Positions 42,893 through 54,784 are shown, counted from the first letter of the stretch. The stretch: DNA of 55,208 nt from Myxococcota bacterium (GCA_025453555.1 JALOQC010000002.1:1-55208); one strand, 5' to 3'. Numbers and translations are program-made. Notes: generated from the letters alone by a model not told the origin.

Positions 42893-43494
42893 ACGAAGCC
42901 CGCCACGCCCCCGCCGCCGCACGCAACCGCGAGCCGATCCTCGAGGTGCTGCGGCGGGTGCTTCCTCCCGAAGGTCGCGTGCTGGAGATCGCGAGCGGCA
43001 CCGGGGAGCATGCCGTCTTCTTCGCCGCCGCCCTCCCGGGCCTCCTGTGGATTCCGACGGACGCGGATCCGAGCGCGTTGCCCTCGATCGCCGCCCACCG
43101 CGACCTCGCCGAGCTCCCCAACGTCGAGCCGCCGCGTCTGCTCGACACTCGTGAGCCCTGGCCGCTCGAAGCCGACGAAAAGATCGCCGCGCTGGTCGCG
43201 ATCAACGTCATCCACATCTCCCCGTGGGAGGCCACGCTCGCGCTCTTCGCAGGCGCGGCACGCGTGCTTCCCTCGGGCGCGCCGCTCGTCACCTACGGCC
43301 CCTACGCCATCGACGGCGCGCACACCGCGCCCAGCAACGAAGCCTTCGACGCCTCGCTTCGTGCGCGCGATCCAGGTTGGGGCGTACGCGACCTGACCGA
43401 CGTGGCGCGCGTCGCGAAGGACGCTGGCTTCGAGCTCGAAGAGCGCGTCACGATGCCGGCGAACAACTTCACGTTGGTGTTCCGCCGACGCTGA
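42889..43494 (+). CDS. DUF938 family SAM-dependent methyltransferase-like protein
   Basis: This 201-aa protein starts at GTG 42889, overlapping the panD stop. It shows the DUF938 layout: [15 protein letters not shown] at the N-terminus, the SAM-binding-like [16 protein letters not shown], then [25 protein letters not shown] and [19 protein letters not shown]. These match a methyltransferase fold whose substrate is unknown. Coupling to panD may be simple operon convenience. The gene ends before a 14-bp tandem repeat and is convergent with the NRAMP-family gene. Confidence 0.88.
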   Translation: MNEARHAPAAARNREPILEVLRRVLPPEGRVLEIASGTGEHAVFFAAALPGLLWIPTDADPSALPSIAAHRDLAELPNVEPPRLLDTREPWPLEADEKIAALVAINVIHISPWEATLALFAGAARVLPSGAPLVTYGPYAIDGAHTAPSNEAFDASLRARDPGWGVRDLTDVARVAKDAGFELEERVTMPANNFTLVFRRR

Positions 43495-43510
43495 TCGCGA
43501 CGGGCGCGCG

Positions 43511-43590
43511 TCGATCGTGGGTCGTCGATCGTGGGTCGTCGAGCGTGGGTCGTCGATCGTGGGTCGTCGATCGTGGGTCGTGGGTCGTCG
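43511..43590. repeat. Tandem repeat of a 14-bp unit (TCGATCGTGGGTCG)
   Basis: Five consecutive 14-bp copies occur from 43511 to 43580; the third has one change (GAGC). They are followed by a partial copy (TGGGTCG). The array fills much of the 139-bp convergent spacer between the DUF938 gene and the NRAMP-family gene. The period is not a multiple of three. Confidence 0.9.
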
Positions 43591-43633
43591 TCCTCGCAGC
43601 CGCGTCGTCGTTCACCGACGCGACCGGCTGCGC

Positions 43634-44914
43634 TCACTCGGTGAACGAGAGCCAGAGCCAGCCGACCGCGATGGCGGCCTGCACCGCAATCCCCGCGAGG
43701 CTCCCGATTCGCAGCGCCGTCGACATGCGTCCGACCTCCGGCACGTGCCGCATCGCCGCGTGGTTGAGCGCGGCGAGCACGGGCGCGGTGAGGAACGACG
43801 CGGTCGTCGCGAAGTCGACCAACGTCCTCAGCGAGCTCGCCGCGAACGCGAGGATGCCCATCGAGCCGACGAAGAGCACGGCCGCCGAGACCACGTAGGT
43901 CCGTCCGATCGGAGCGCGCTCCGCGGTGATCGTGGTCGGCGTCTCCACGCTCCGGAGACGCTGCGCGAGCACGTCGAGCGCGCGCGGGAATCCGTCGACA
44001 ACCGTGAAAGTGGTCGAGAACATCACGAAGAACGCCGCCGCGCCGACGATCGGACGCGACCACTCGCCGAGCGTCTCCGCGTACAGCCGCACGAGCAGCG
44101 CGCCGAACGCGTGCGCTTGTTGCGGGATCTCGACGTCACGCCCGTGGATCACCGCGACGCCCAGCAGCACGAAGCAGACCGCGAGGAACGCGGTCATGCC
44201 GTAGCCGAAGTGGAAGTCGAAGAGCGCGGCGCGAACGCTCGGGAGCTTCCCGGCGTCCTTGGCGCGCGCGAGCACCCAGAGCGACTGCCAATGGCTCACG
44301 TCGATCGCGCTCGGCATCCAACCGACGAGCGCGGCGATGAAGAGCCAGTCGCCGCGCCCGAACGCGTCGACGTCCGGCCACCACGAAAGGGTCCAGTCGA
44401 CGCGGCCGATCGCGACCGCGGTCGCGACGAGCGTGGCGACGGTGAAGATCGCGACCGACGCCTTGGTGATGCGATCGAGCCACGCGTAGCTGCCCACCGC
44501 GAGCAGCCCGAGGCAGACCGCGAGCAGGCCGCCCGATGCGAGCACGGGCGACGCGTCCGAGCCGAGCAGCGCGAGCAAGAGCGCGGCGCAGACGAACGTG
44601 ACCGCGGCCTGCACGCCGAACATGGTCGCGGCGGTGACGAGCGCGTAGAGAACGAGCGGCGCGCGACCGAGGCGACGGTAACCCTCGAGCAGCGACGTGT
44701 GCGTGGCGGCCGCGTACTGCGGACCGAGTCGAAACGCCGGGTACTTCACGAGGTTCGCCAGCAGGATCACGCCGATCAGCGAGAGCCCGTAGCTCGCGCC
44801 TGCGCGCGTCGACTGCACGAGGTGCGAGACCCCGACCGCCGCACCCGCGAACAAGATCCCCGGCCCGATCGCGTGCCGAAACGACCGCTCCTCGTCGACT
44901 TCCCCGACCGACAT
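43634..44914 (-). CDS. NRAMP-family transporter lacking the canonical metal-binding motifs
   Basis: This 426-aa protein has about eleven membrane helices and the start of NRAMP transporters (AIGPGILFAGAAVGVSH). Canonical NRAMPs bind Mn/Fe with DPGN in helix 1 and MPH in helix 6. Here the helix 1 break reads GVSHLVQS and helix 6 reads WMPSAIDVSHWQS, so the Asp, Asn and Met ligands are missing. Family membership is likely from overall layout; the cargo is probably not the usual transition metals, or the protein works differently. ATG 44914 is clear. It is convergent with DUF938. Confidence 0.85.
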   Translation of the reverse strand: MSVGEVDEERSFRHAIGPGILFAGAAVGVSHLVQSTRAGASYGLSLIGVILLANLVKYPAFRLGPQYAAATHTSLLEGYRRLGRAPLVLYALVTAATMFGVQAAVTFVCAALLLALLGSDASPVLASGGLLAVCLGLLAVGSYAWLDRITKASVAIFTVATLVATAVAIGRVDWTLSWWPDVDAFGRGDWLFIAALVGWMPSAIDVSHWQSLWVLARAKDAGKLPSVRAALFDFHFGYGMTAFLAVCFVLLGVAVIHGRDVEIPQQAHAFGALLVRLYAETLGEWSRPIVGAAAFFVMFSTTFTVVDGFPRALDVLAQRLRSVETPTTITAERAPIGRTYVVSAAVLFVGSMGILAFAASSLRTLVDFATTASFLTAPVLAALNHAAMRHVPEVGRMSTALRIGSLAGIAVQAAIAVGWLWLSFTE

Positions 44915-45016
44915 GGCGGCGGAGAATCCACGGTTTCTCGGCCGGCCGCCAGCGTCGCGTCGCGCGACGAGAGTTCGTTCGCGCCGAGCCGTCGACGGCG
45001 CCGACGTCGCAGGGCT

Positions 45017-45595
45017 TCAGCCCCCGACGATCGCGTCCCACGTCGGCGGGGCGGTCTCGGCGGTCAGCTCGACCACGCGCTGACGCACGACCACGCGGGT
45101 GACCGAGGACGTCTCCGACACCCGCAGGCGCGCGCCCATCCCGGTCGCGAACACCGCCGCCATCCCGCGCCGCGGGAACGGATGCGCCACGTGGGTGATC
45201 CGACCATCCTCCGCGCGACGCTGGCCGCCGAGGAGCCGGGCCCCGAGCACCGGATGGTCCTCGTGGGTCACGTTCGTACGCCGATCGCGGACGAAGCGAC
45301 AGACGAGCGCGCCATCGAGGCCGTACACGCGGTTCTGCGTCCACACCTCGACCGCACACCACGCATCCCCGAGCAGGCGCGGCGTGCCGCGCTCCACGAT
45401 CTCCTCCAGCTCGAGGTCGTGCGGAGCGTCGGGCGGCTGCACGAGCGGAATCGACGGTCGCGCGTCGACCACGAGCTCGCCAGGGTCGACGAGAGCCTCG
45501 CGTGGCGCCGCGGGAGCCTTCGGAACCTCGACGTCCTCGCGAAGGGGAGACGAATAGCCGCGTTGGGTCTCGCGCGAGCGCTTGCGGGAGCTCAT
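45017..45595 (-). CDS. Hypothetical protein, soluble
   Basis: This 192-aa protein is unrecognised. The first ~60 residues are charged and Pro-rich (VEVPKAPAAPREAL) and likely disordered. The remainder is a beta-rich domain (AWCAVEVWTQNRVYGLDG, RLRVSETSSVTRVVVRQRVVEL). There is no signal peptide or membrane helix. ATG 45595 starts it. It is divergent from fbp across about 150 bp holding a perfect 14-bp palindrome, so the two may share regulation. Function unknown. Confidence 0.8.
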   Translation of the reverse strand: MSSRKRSRETQRGYSSPLREDVEVPKAPAAPREALVDPGELVVDARPSIPLVQPPDAPHDLELEEIVERGTPRLLGDAWCAVEVWTQNRVYGLDGALVCRFVRDRRTNVTHEDHPVLGARLLGGQRRAEDGRITHVAHPFPRRGMAAVFATGMGARLRVSETSSVTRVVVRQRVVELTAETAPPTWDAIVGG

Positions 45596-45626
45596 CGCGC
45601 GCGAGATTACCAGCTCGCAGCGCGAC

Positions 45627-45640
45627 GGTTTCGCGAAACC
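45627..45640. promoter_or_regulatory. Perfect 14-bp palindrome in divergent fbp spacer
   Basis: GGTTTCGCGAAACC lies 32 bp from the start of the hypothetical gene and about 107 bp upstream of fbp. Being a perfect, AT-containing dyad in a divergent spacer, it is a good operator candidate. The regulator is unknown. Confidence 0.45.
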
Positions 45641-45746
45641 ATCGGGCCGCTCGGGGCGGAGCCGACGCCGCGCCGCGGGATTCGCGTGCTGGTCGACGTG
45701 AGGGTGCGCCGTGTGCGTCCGCCCATCCGCGTGCTACCCGACGCCC

Positions 45747-46781
45747 ATGGACGAGCACCTCTCGGTCGGCCCCGCGCCCAGCTTCTACGGACAGACGCTC
45801 GAGCAACATCTGCTGCAGATGCAGCGGCGCCAGACGGGTGCCACGGGAGACTTCACCGGGCTCTTCCACCAGATCGCGCTCGCGGCTAAGATCATCGCGA
45901 GCCAGGTCTCGAAGGCCGGCCTCGCGAACATCCTCGGTTTGACCGGCGACGTGAACGTACAAGGAGAAGAGGTCCAGAAGCTCGACATCTTCGCCAACAA
46001 CACGCTCGTCCGATGCGTCCAACAAGGCGGACACGTGTGTGTGATGGGCAGCGAAGAGGTCGAAGAGCCGATCCCGATTCCGCCCCAGTACCCCAAGGGC
46101 AAGTACGTCCTCCAGTTCGATCCGCTCGACGGCAGCGGCAACATCGACATCAACGCCAGCATCGGGACGATCTTCTCGATTCATCGCCGCAAGACGCCTG
46201 GCAACGGGCCGGGCACCATCGTCGATTGTCTCCAGCCGGGGCGCGACATCGTCGCCGCGGGCTACGTCATCTACGGCTCGTCGAACATGTTCGTGTACTC
46301 CGCCGGGCAAGGCGTGCACGGGTTCACCTTCGATCCGGCCATCGGCGAGTTCTTTCTCTCGCACGAGAACCTCCAGATCCCGAAGCGCGGCGACACCTAC
46401 TCGATCAACGAGGGCAACTACCACAAGTGGGACGAGCCGGTCCGCGCGTGGGTCGACTGGGTCAAACGCGACGAGGGCGACCACCAGGCCTACAAGCTCC
46501 GCTACATCGGCGCGATGGTGGCCGACTTCCACCGCACGCTGCTGCGCGGCGGGATCTTCGTGTATCCGCCCGATCGGAAGAACGCGTCCGGCAAGCTCCG
46601 CCTGCTCTACGAGGCGTCTCCGCTCGCGTTCGTCTGCGAGCAGGCCGGCGGCTCCGCGACGGACGGCAAGACCGCGATTCGCGACGTGATCCCCACCGAG
46701 CTGCACCAGCGCACGCCGCTCTACATCGGCAGCCCGGACGACGTCGCCGACGCGCTGCGCTTCGTCGCGCCTCGCGTTTGA
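45747..46781 (+). CDS. fbp: Class I fructose-1,6-bisphosphatase
   Basis: This 344-aa metal-dependent enzyme removes the 1-phosphate from fructose 1,6-bisphosphate, the committed gluconeogenic step. Key motifs are VMGSEEVEE, the metal-binding DPLDGSGNIDINAS, and SPLAFVCEQAGG near the C-terminus. YGSSNMFVYS and RYIGAMVADFHRTLLRGGIFVYP are also typical. ATG 45747 begins MDEHLSVG. Length matches family members (~335). Its 3' end faces carB, with a 20-bp-stem terminator between them. Identity is certain. Confidence 0.97.
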   Translation: MDEHLSVGPAPSFYGQTLEQHLLQMQRRQTGATGDFTGLFHQIALAAKIIASQVSKAGLANILGLTGDVNVQGEEVQKLDIFANNTLVRCVQQGGHVCVMGSEEVEEPIPIPPQYPKGKYVLQFDPLDGSGNIDINASIGTIFSIHRRKTPGNGPGTIVDCLQPGRDIVAAGYVIYGSSNMFVYSAGQGVHGFTFDPAIGEFFLSHENLQIPKRGDTYSINEGNYHKWDEPVRAWVDWVKRDEGDHQAYKLRYIGAMVADFHRTLLRGGIFVYPPDRKNASGKLRLLYEASPLAFVCEQAGGSATDGKTAIRDVIPTELHQRTPLYIGSPDDVADALRFVAPRV

Positions 46782-46859
46782 GCGAGCGCTCGAAAGCGCG
46801 CGGAGCCGAGCGCACCGGCTCGAAGGAGGCGCGTCGGTCGCGTCAGAGCGCGGAGGCGA

Positions 46860-46903
46860 CGAAACGAAGAAGCCCACGCACGCGCGTGGGCTTCTTCGTT
46901 TCG
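46860..46903. terminator. Bidirectional hairpin terminator, 20-bp perfect stem
   Basis: CGAAACGAAGAAGCCCACGC and its exact reverse complement flank a four-base loop (ACGC). On either strand the 3' side of the stem is rich in U (CTTCTTCGTTTCG), so it can work as an intrinsic terminator in both directions. It sits between the convergent fbp and carB stops. Confidence 0.92.
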
Positions 46904-46929
46904 CGCTGCCGAGCGAGACGTGCGCCGCG

Positions 46930-50316
<3,387 letters not shown>

Positions 50317-50331
50317 GTGCTCACCCGGCCT

Positions 50332-50352
50332 CAAGCGTCCGAAGAACGCTTG
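50332..50352. promoter_or_regulatory. Hairpin candidate immediately upstream of carB
   Basis: CAAGCGT and ACGCTTG pair across a seven-base loop that reads TCTTCGG on the carB strand. It is about 16 nt from the chosen start codon, in the putative leader. A regulatory or RBS-adjacent role is possible, but the stem is short and no T-run follows. Confidence 0.3.
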
Positions 50353-50562
50353 GAAAAACGCCCGAGTCACACGGTCGGCTTTCGCGTCCCGGCTCGGGCG
50401 ATGGTCTTCCGTCGAGGAGCCACACGGCGTGCGGCCCGTCGGGGCCCGTCTTCCGCGGACCCGCGCGGCTGTATCAGAGCGCGGGCGGCGTCGCAACCGA
50501 TCGCGGCCCGCACCCACGTCGGCCGCGGTGCGCGCGAGCGAACGGCGTGCGAAAGAGCCGAC

Positions 50563-51024
50563 GTGACGGAAGCGACGATCGAGCTCGCGAACGAAGCCGC
50601 GACCGAGGCGCTCGCACACGCGCTCGGCGCCGCGCTGCGCGCGGGCGATCTCGTGATCCTCGAAGGCGACCTCGGCGCGGGCAAGACCTTCTTCGTGGGC
50701 GCCCTCGCGCGCGCGCTCGGCGTGCCGGACGACGTGCCCGTACAGAGCCCGACCTTCGCGCTGCTGCACGAGTACCCGGAAGCGACGCCGCCGCTCGTGC
50801 ACTCGGATCTCTACCGCCTCTCCGATCCGAGCGAGCTCGACGAGCTCGACCTCGAAGCGCTGCTCCGCGCGGGCGAGCACGTGGTCTGCGTCGAGTGGGG
50901 CGAACGCTTCACGAGCGTGCTCGGCGAGCCGGCGCTCCTGCTCCGCCTCGAGCGCACCGGTGGGCACACGCGCCGCGCCCACCTCCGCGGCCGCGAAGCG
51001 TTGGTCCGCACGCTCCTCGCGTAG
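50563..51024 (+). CDS. tsaE: tRNA t6A biosynthesis ATPase TsaE
   Basis: This 153-aa P-loop protein is the ATPase of the TsaB-TsaD-TsaE machinery that installs threonylcarbamoyl on A37 of ANN-decoding tRNAs. It has Walker [41 protein letters not shown] and [10 protein letters not shown], all typical. The start GTG 50563 matches the expected N-terminus ([13 protein letters not shown]), whereas the track frame starts far upstream inside another gene. tsaB and tsaD are elsewhere. It shares a 246-bp divergent spacer with carB. Confidence 0.94.
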   Translation: MTEATIELANEAATEALAHALGAALRAGDLVILEGDLGAGKTFFVGALARALGVPDDVPVQSPTFALLHEYPEATPPLVHSDLYRLSDPSELDELDLEALLRAGEHVVCVEWGERFTSVLGEPALLLRLERTGGHTRRAHLRGREALVRTLLA

Positions 51025-51106
51025 CCGCGTCGCCCCGCGTCTCGGTCTCCGTCTTCGACGATCGATCGCCCTCGACTCTCCGTCGCCACGCAGCCAGCAT
51101 CGCTCC

Positions 51107-52969
51107 GTGCCTCTCGTCTCGCGCACGCTCCTGCACCTCGCGCTCGCCGCGTGCACGACGCTCGCCCACGCGCAGACGCTGCCCGCGCCCAACGACGCTC
51201 CGCTCGCGCAGCAGCGCTACGTCCTGCGCGCGCGCCTCGATCCGCGCACCCACGAGATCCACGCCGAAGCCGAGATCCGCTGGACCAACACCAGCCGCGC
51301 CCCGGTGAGCGAGCTCTGGTTTCACCGCTACCTCGAGGCCTTCCGCAGCGAACGCACGGTGTTCATGCGCGAGTCGGGCCGGCAGCTCCGCGGCGTGCGG
51401 TTTCGTGGCGGCGGGGGCCTCGACGTGCAGGCTCTCACCCTCGACGATCCGTCGGGCCCGATCGATCTGCTCGCGCGCATCGAGGATCCCGCGGACGCCG
51501 ACGATCGAACGCAGCTCCGCGTGCCCCTGCCGCGCGAGCTCTCGCCCGGCGCCACGATCACGCTGCGCGTCCGCTTCCTCGCGAAGCTCCCGCCCGTCTT
51601 CGCGCGCAGCGGCTACCACGGCGACTTCCACGTCGCCGCGCAGTGGTTCCCGAAGCTCGCGCGCCTCGAAGAAGACGGCACGTGGGCGACGTTCCCGTAC
51701 CACGGCTTCGGCGAGTTCTACGCCGACTTCGCCGAGCACGAGCTCACGGTCGACGTCCCGCGCGGCTGGGACGTCGTCGCGACCGGCGCCGAAGTCGAAC
51801 GCAGCGAGCACGAAGGTCACGTTCGCGTGCGCTTCGTCCAAGACCGCGTGCACGACTGCGTCTTCGTCGCCGCGCCTTGGCTGCGTCGCCTCGAAGCCGA
51901 CCACCGCGAGGGCGATCGCGTCACGCGCGTGCACCTCGTGCATCCACCCGGCTACGGCCACGCCGCCGATCGCCACCTCGAGGTCACCCTCGCCGGCCTC
52001 GACCACTTCGGCGCGATCTACGGCGCGTACCCCTACGACGACCTCACCGTCGTGGTGCCACCACGCGGCGCGGACGGCGCGGCGGGCATGGAGTACCCGA
52101 CGCTCTTCCTCACCGCGGGTCCGTGGCTTCACGTGCCGGGGCTGCCCATCGCGCTGCAAGACGAGGTCACCGCGCACGAGCTCGCGCACCAATGGTTCCA
52201 AGGGCTCGTCGCGACGAACGAGGTGCAGTGGCCGATGCTCGACGAGGGCCTCACCGAGTGGGCCACTGGCGACCTCCTCGAGTCGATGCACGGTCGCGCG
52301 CGCTCGGGCGTCGACGTCCTCGGTCTGCGCATCGACGGCTTCGAGCTCCGTCGCGCCCTCGCGCTCCGCGGTTCCGTCACGCCCGCGCCCGGCAACCCGG
52401 TCACCGCGTTTCGTCGCAGCAACGACTACGGTCGCGCGATCTACGGACGCACCGCGGTGGTGCTCGAGACGCTCGCGCGCACCTGGGGTCGCGACCGAAT
52501 GCGCCGCGCGCTCGGCCACTACGCACGCACGCAGCGCTTCCGGCACCCGCGCCCCGACGATCTCTTCGCGAGCTTCGATCGCGAGTACGGCGCGTGGATG
52601 TCGCGCGACGTGCTTCGCCCCGCGTTGATGCTCGGCGGCCACTCCTCGGTGCACGCCAGTGCGCCACGAGTCGACGGGGGTCGCACCCGCGTCCGCCTCG
52701 AACGCCGCGGGGTGCCGCTCCCGCGTCGCGTGCTCCTGCGCGGGCCCGACGGCGCGCGCGAGCTCGACTGGCCGATGGAGCGCGACGTGCTCGAGCTCGA
52801 CGAAGCCGGCGCCTGGACGAGCGTGTGGATCGACCGCGACGCCCACGCGCTCCTCGATCCGGATCGACGCGACGACGCACGCAGCGCCGCGCCGACCGAG
52901 CTGCCCGACGGCCTCTTCGCGCGCGCGCTCGCGCTGTTGCAGCCGTTGCTCCAGGCGGTGGGGCCGTGA
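51107..52969 (+). CDS. Exported M1-family (gluzincin) metallopeptidase
   Basis: This 620-aa protein should be a zinc aminopeptidase or related M1 protease. The zinc site is HELAH with the third ligand Glu exactly 18 residues later (DEGLTEW), the M1 spacing. The upstream GMEYP replaces the classic GAMEN exopeptidase motif, keeping the Glu. The N-terminus ([23 protein letters not shown]) is an export signal; LAAC could also be a lipobox. A beta-rich N-terminal domain precedes the catalytic domain. GTG 51107 is the likely start. Its stop overlaps a short downstream GTG frame (GTGA). Substrate unknown. Confidence 0.92.
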   Translation: MPLVSRTLLHLALAACTTLAHAQTLPAPNDAPLAQQRYVLRARLDPRTHEIHAEAEIRWTNTSRAPVSELWFHRYLEAFRSERTVFMRESGRQLRGVRFRGGGGLDVQALTLDDPSGPIDLLARIEDPADADDRTQLRVPLPRELSPGATITLRVRFLAKLPPVFARSGYHGDFHVAAQWFPKLARLEEDGTWATFPYHGFGEFYADFAEHELTVDVPRGWDVVATGAEVERSEHEGHVRVRFVQDRVHDCVFVAAPWLRRLEADHREGDRVTRVHLVHPPGYGHAADRHLEVTLAGLDHFGAIYGAYPYDDLTVVVPPRGADGAAGMEYPTLFLTAGPWLHVPGLPIALQDEVTAHELAHQWFQGLVATNEVQWPMLDEGLTEWATGDLLESMHGRARSGVDVLGLRIDGFELRRALALRGSVTPAPGNPVTAFRRSNDYGRAIYGRTAVVLETLARTWGRDRMRRALGHYARTQRFRHPRPDDLFASFDREYGAWMSRDVLRPALMLGGHSSVHASAPRVDGGRTRVRLERRGVPLPRRVLLRGPDGARELDWPMERDVLELDEAGAWTSVWIDRDAHALLDPDRRDDARSAAPTELPDGLFARALALLQPLLQAVGP

Positions 52970-53076
52970 GCGCGGACGTTCGGAACGCAGTCGCGCTTCG
53001 AGAAGCACTTCGCGAAGTGCTCCTCGAAGCGCGACCCGACGCTGGCGACGTTCCACACGCGAAGGACGCGTCGTGA
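52966..53076 (+). CDS. Doubtful 36-aa coupled ORF across the palindrome
   Basis: GTG 52966 overlaps the M1 stop and the frame ends at TGA 53074-53076, overlapping the next GTG start. The predicted peptide ([15 protein letters not shown]...) would be 36 residues. Both overlaps look like real coupling, but the third-base GC is only about 64%, far below its neighbours, and most of the frame is the 46-nt palindrome. I think the RNA structure is more likely the functional element. Confidence 0.25.
   Translation: MSADVRNAVALREALREVLLEARPDAGDVPHAKDAS
52990..53035. repeat. 46-nt near-perfect palindrome between M1 protease and membrane protein genes
   Basis: The 23-nt arm at 52990-53012 (GTCGCGCTTCGAG, then AAGCACTTCG) is the reverse complement of 53013-53035 except for one position (A opposite C). 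There is no spacer. As RNA it would fold into a very stable hairpin; as DNA it is a large palindrome. It lies just after the M1 stop and 37 bp before the next gene. There is no T-run, so processing or attenuation are as likely as termination. Confidence 0.93.
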
Positions 53077-53945
53077 TCGACGACGCCTCCTCCGCGCGCC
53101 TCGACACCTCTGCGGGCTCACCGCTCGGGGTCGTCGCTCGCGTGCCCGCCCCGCCCTCGACCGAAGGCGCCCTCCCGCGCTTCCGGCGCGCGCTCGGCAC
53201 CACCTTCCTCGTCCACGTCGTCACCGCGCTCGTCGCCGCCGTCGCGGCGCTCTCCGTCTCACGCGCCCTCGCCGGATCGGCCGGCCCGCATCCGTTCTTC
53301 GCGGAAGGCTTCGCGCGCGGCGCGCCGATCGCACCCGAGACCCTCGCGACCTTCGGCGAGCACGCGCTCGGCCCGTTGTTCCTCGGCTGGCTCGGCCTGC
53401 TCGCGCTCCAAGCCCTCGCCGCGCTCCCCATCTCGCTGCTCTGGCTCGGCGCGATGACCGGCGAGGCCGGCTTCCTGCGCCGCTGGCCCCGGCACGTCCT
53501 GCGCGGCGTGGGCGCGAGCGTCGTGCTCCTGGTCCCACTCGTGCTCGTCGGTGGCCTCACGGTGCTCCTGCCCGCGCTCTGGCACCTCGCCTTCGACGCG
53601 GAGAGCGACCCCCGCGTCCACGACCTCGGGTTGCTCGCCGCGATGCTCCCCGGCCTCGCCGCCGTGCTCCGCTGGGCGAGCTGGACCGATCACACCCGCG
53701 CGGCGATCGCGCTCGACGCGTCGATCGGCGCCTCGCTGCGCGTCGGCTTTCGTGCCGGAGCCACCGCGGAGTACGTCCTGCTCTCCCTGCTCGCGCTCGG
53801 CCTCTTCGCCCTCGGCCTCTGGCTCTCGGGCCTGCCGAGCCTCGGGCTCGCGCTCGCCCAGCTCGCCGCGCTCGCGCGGAGCTTCGTCCGCGCCTTCTGG
53901 CTCGCCCGCGCCCAGAGCCGCGTCGCCCGGCTGCTCGCGAGCTGA
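53073..53945 (+). CDS. Polytopic membrane protein, unknown family
   Basis: This ~290-aa protein starts at GTG 53073. After a ~45-residue cytosolic N-terminus it has about five or six membrane helices (TTFLVHVVTALVAAVAALSV, LGWLGLLALQALAAL, VLLVPLVLVGGLTVLLPAL, YVLLSLLALGLFALGLWL). No catalytic or transport motif was recognised; the general look resembles small DUF4013- or YihY-like integral proteins, but that is a guess. It lies in the same direction as the M1 protease, separated by the 46-nt palindrome. Confidence 0.78.
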   Translation: MIDDASSARLDTSAGSPLGVVARVPAPPSTEGALPRFRRALGTTFLVHVVTALVAAVAALSVSRALAGSAGPHPFFAEGFARGAPIAPETLATFGEHALGPLFLGWLGLLALQALAALPISLLWLGAMTGEAGFLRRWPRHVLRGVGASVVLLVPLVLVGGLTVLLPALWHLAFDAESDPRVHDLGLLAAMLPGLAAVLRWASWTDHTRAAIALDASIGASLRVGFRAGATAEYVLLSLLALGLFALGLWLSGLPSLGLALAQLAALARSFVRAFWLARAQSRVARLLAS

Positions 53946-54287
53946 TCGCCGCCGGAGCTTCGGGTTCGACGCTCGGGCGTCCGCACCCGCCGCGTGTCGG
54001 AATCGCCCGTTCGACTCGAACGGGCACACCCCACGTCCGGCACCTTCCCTCGGGAGCGTGAGGAGCATCACCGAGTCCCTTGGTTGCACACCCGCCGTCA
54101 ACCATGGTTCGCCGTTCGTGCGGCGCCGGGCGCGTGTCGTCGGTCGCCCCCGAACGGTGGTGGTGTGAGAGCGGCTCAGCCGCAGCCGACACTCAGGTCG
54201 GTGGGCGCTCTTTTCGGAGCGTGTGGACTCGGACGGATGAACCGGCGCCGACGGCGTCGGGGCTTACTTGGAAGAAGGATGGATCGG
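53946..54287. other. 342-bp spacer with a 21-nt dyad
   Basis: No credible gene was seen. GCCCGTTCGA C TCGAACGGGC at 54005-54025 is a perfect inverted repeat around one base, 60 bp after the membrane-protein stop. A smaller dyad GCGGCTCAGCCGC lies at 54171-54183. The rest should contain the promoter of the lipoprotein at 54288; GAAGGA just before it is the RBS. Confidence 0.5.
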
Positions 54288-54467
54288 ATGAAGAAGCTCG
54301 CCCTCATGGGGATTCTCTCGGTGCTCGCGATCGGCTGCGGCGACGACGACGCGCGCGGCGGCACGGACAGCGGCATGCTGACGCTCATGGACAGCGGCAT
54401 GATCGTGCTCCCCGACACGGGCACCCCGCCGACGATGGACGCAGGCCGCTTCAGAGCGCAGCGATGA
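54288..54467 (+). pseudogene. 5' part of a probable frameshifted lipoprotein gene
   Basis: ATG 54288 follows GAAGGA with a seven-base spacer and encodes a lipoprotein signal (MKKLALMGILSVLAIGC) and an Asp/Gly/Met/Pro linker (DSGMLTLMDSGMIVLPDTG). The frame runs into TGA at 54465-54467 after only 59 residues, just after TMDAGRFRAQR. In such lipoproteins a folded domain normally follows the linker; here a Cys-rich domain continues in a different frame at once. A one-base indel, or two coupled ORFs (ATGA overlap), are the two readings. Confidence 0.65.
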
Positions 54468-54766
54468 TGGGCAATGCAGCGCTCACCGCATGGTTCAACG
54501 ATCCCTCGAACGCCGCCTGTGGCGGCTGTCTCAACGTCGGCATCCTTGCCTGTGCGACCGAAAACGGCTGCGACGACGAATGGGGCAACATCGGCTGCTG
54601 CCTCGAGACGGCTTGCGCCAGCGCGACGACGCAGGCCGAGTTTGACGCGTGCGTTGAGCGTGAGCTCGCCGGATCGTGCTCGACTCAGAACGCGGCCTTC
54701 GACGGCTGTATCGGTGCGCTTCCGATGGGAACCTGCGGAATCGACCCCGTTTGCATCATGATGTGA
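54464..54766 (+). CDS. Cys-rich C-terminal domain in the shifted frame
   Basis: From ATG 54464 the frame encodes 100 residues with about a dozen Cys (CGGCLNVG, GCDDEWGNIGCC, CVERELAGSC, CIGALPMGTCG), likely disulfide-bonded outside the cytoplasm. Alone it lacks any export signal, so it probably belongs to the lipoprotein signal and linker encoded just before in the other frame. If read as a separate gene it would be translationally coupled (ATGA). GC content looks lower than in the rest of the window. No family was recognised. Confidence 0.65.
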   Translation: MMGNAALTAWFNDPSNAACGGCLNVGILACATENGCDDEWGNIGCCLETACASATTQAEFDACVERELAGSCSTQNAAFDGCIGALPMGTCGIDPVCIMM

Positions 54767-54784
54767 CCCAACGGCGTGTGCCGT

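Noticed and set aside
43511-43590. Repeat arrays as CRISPR
   Set aside because: The units are contiguous without unique spacers, and no cas genes are present. The same holds for the arrays at 16893, 21535 and 39553.
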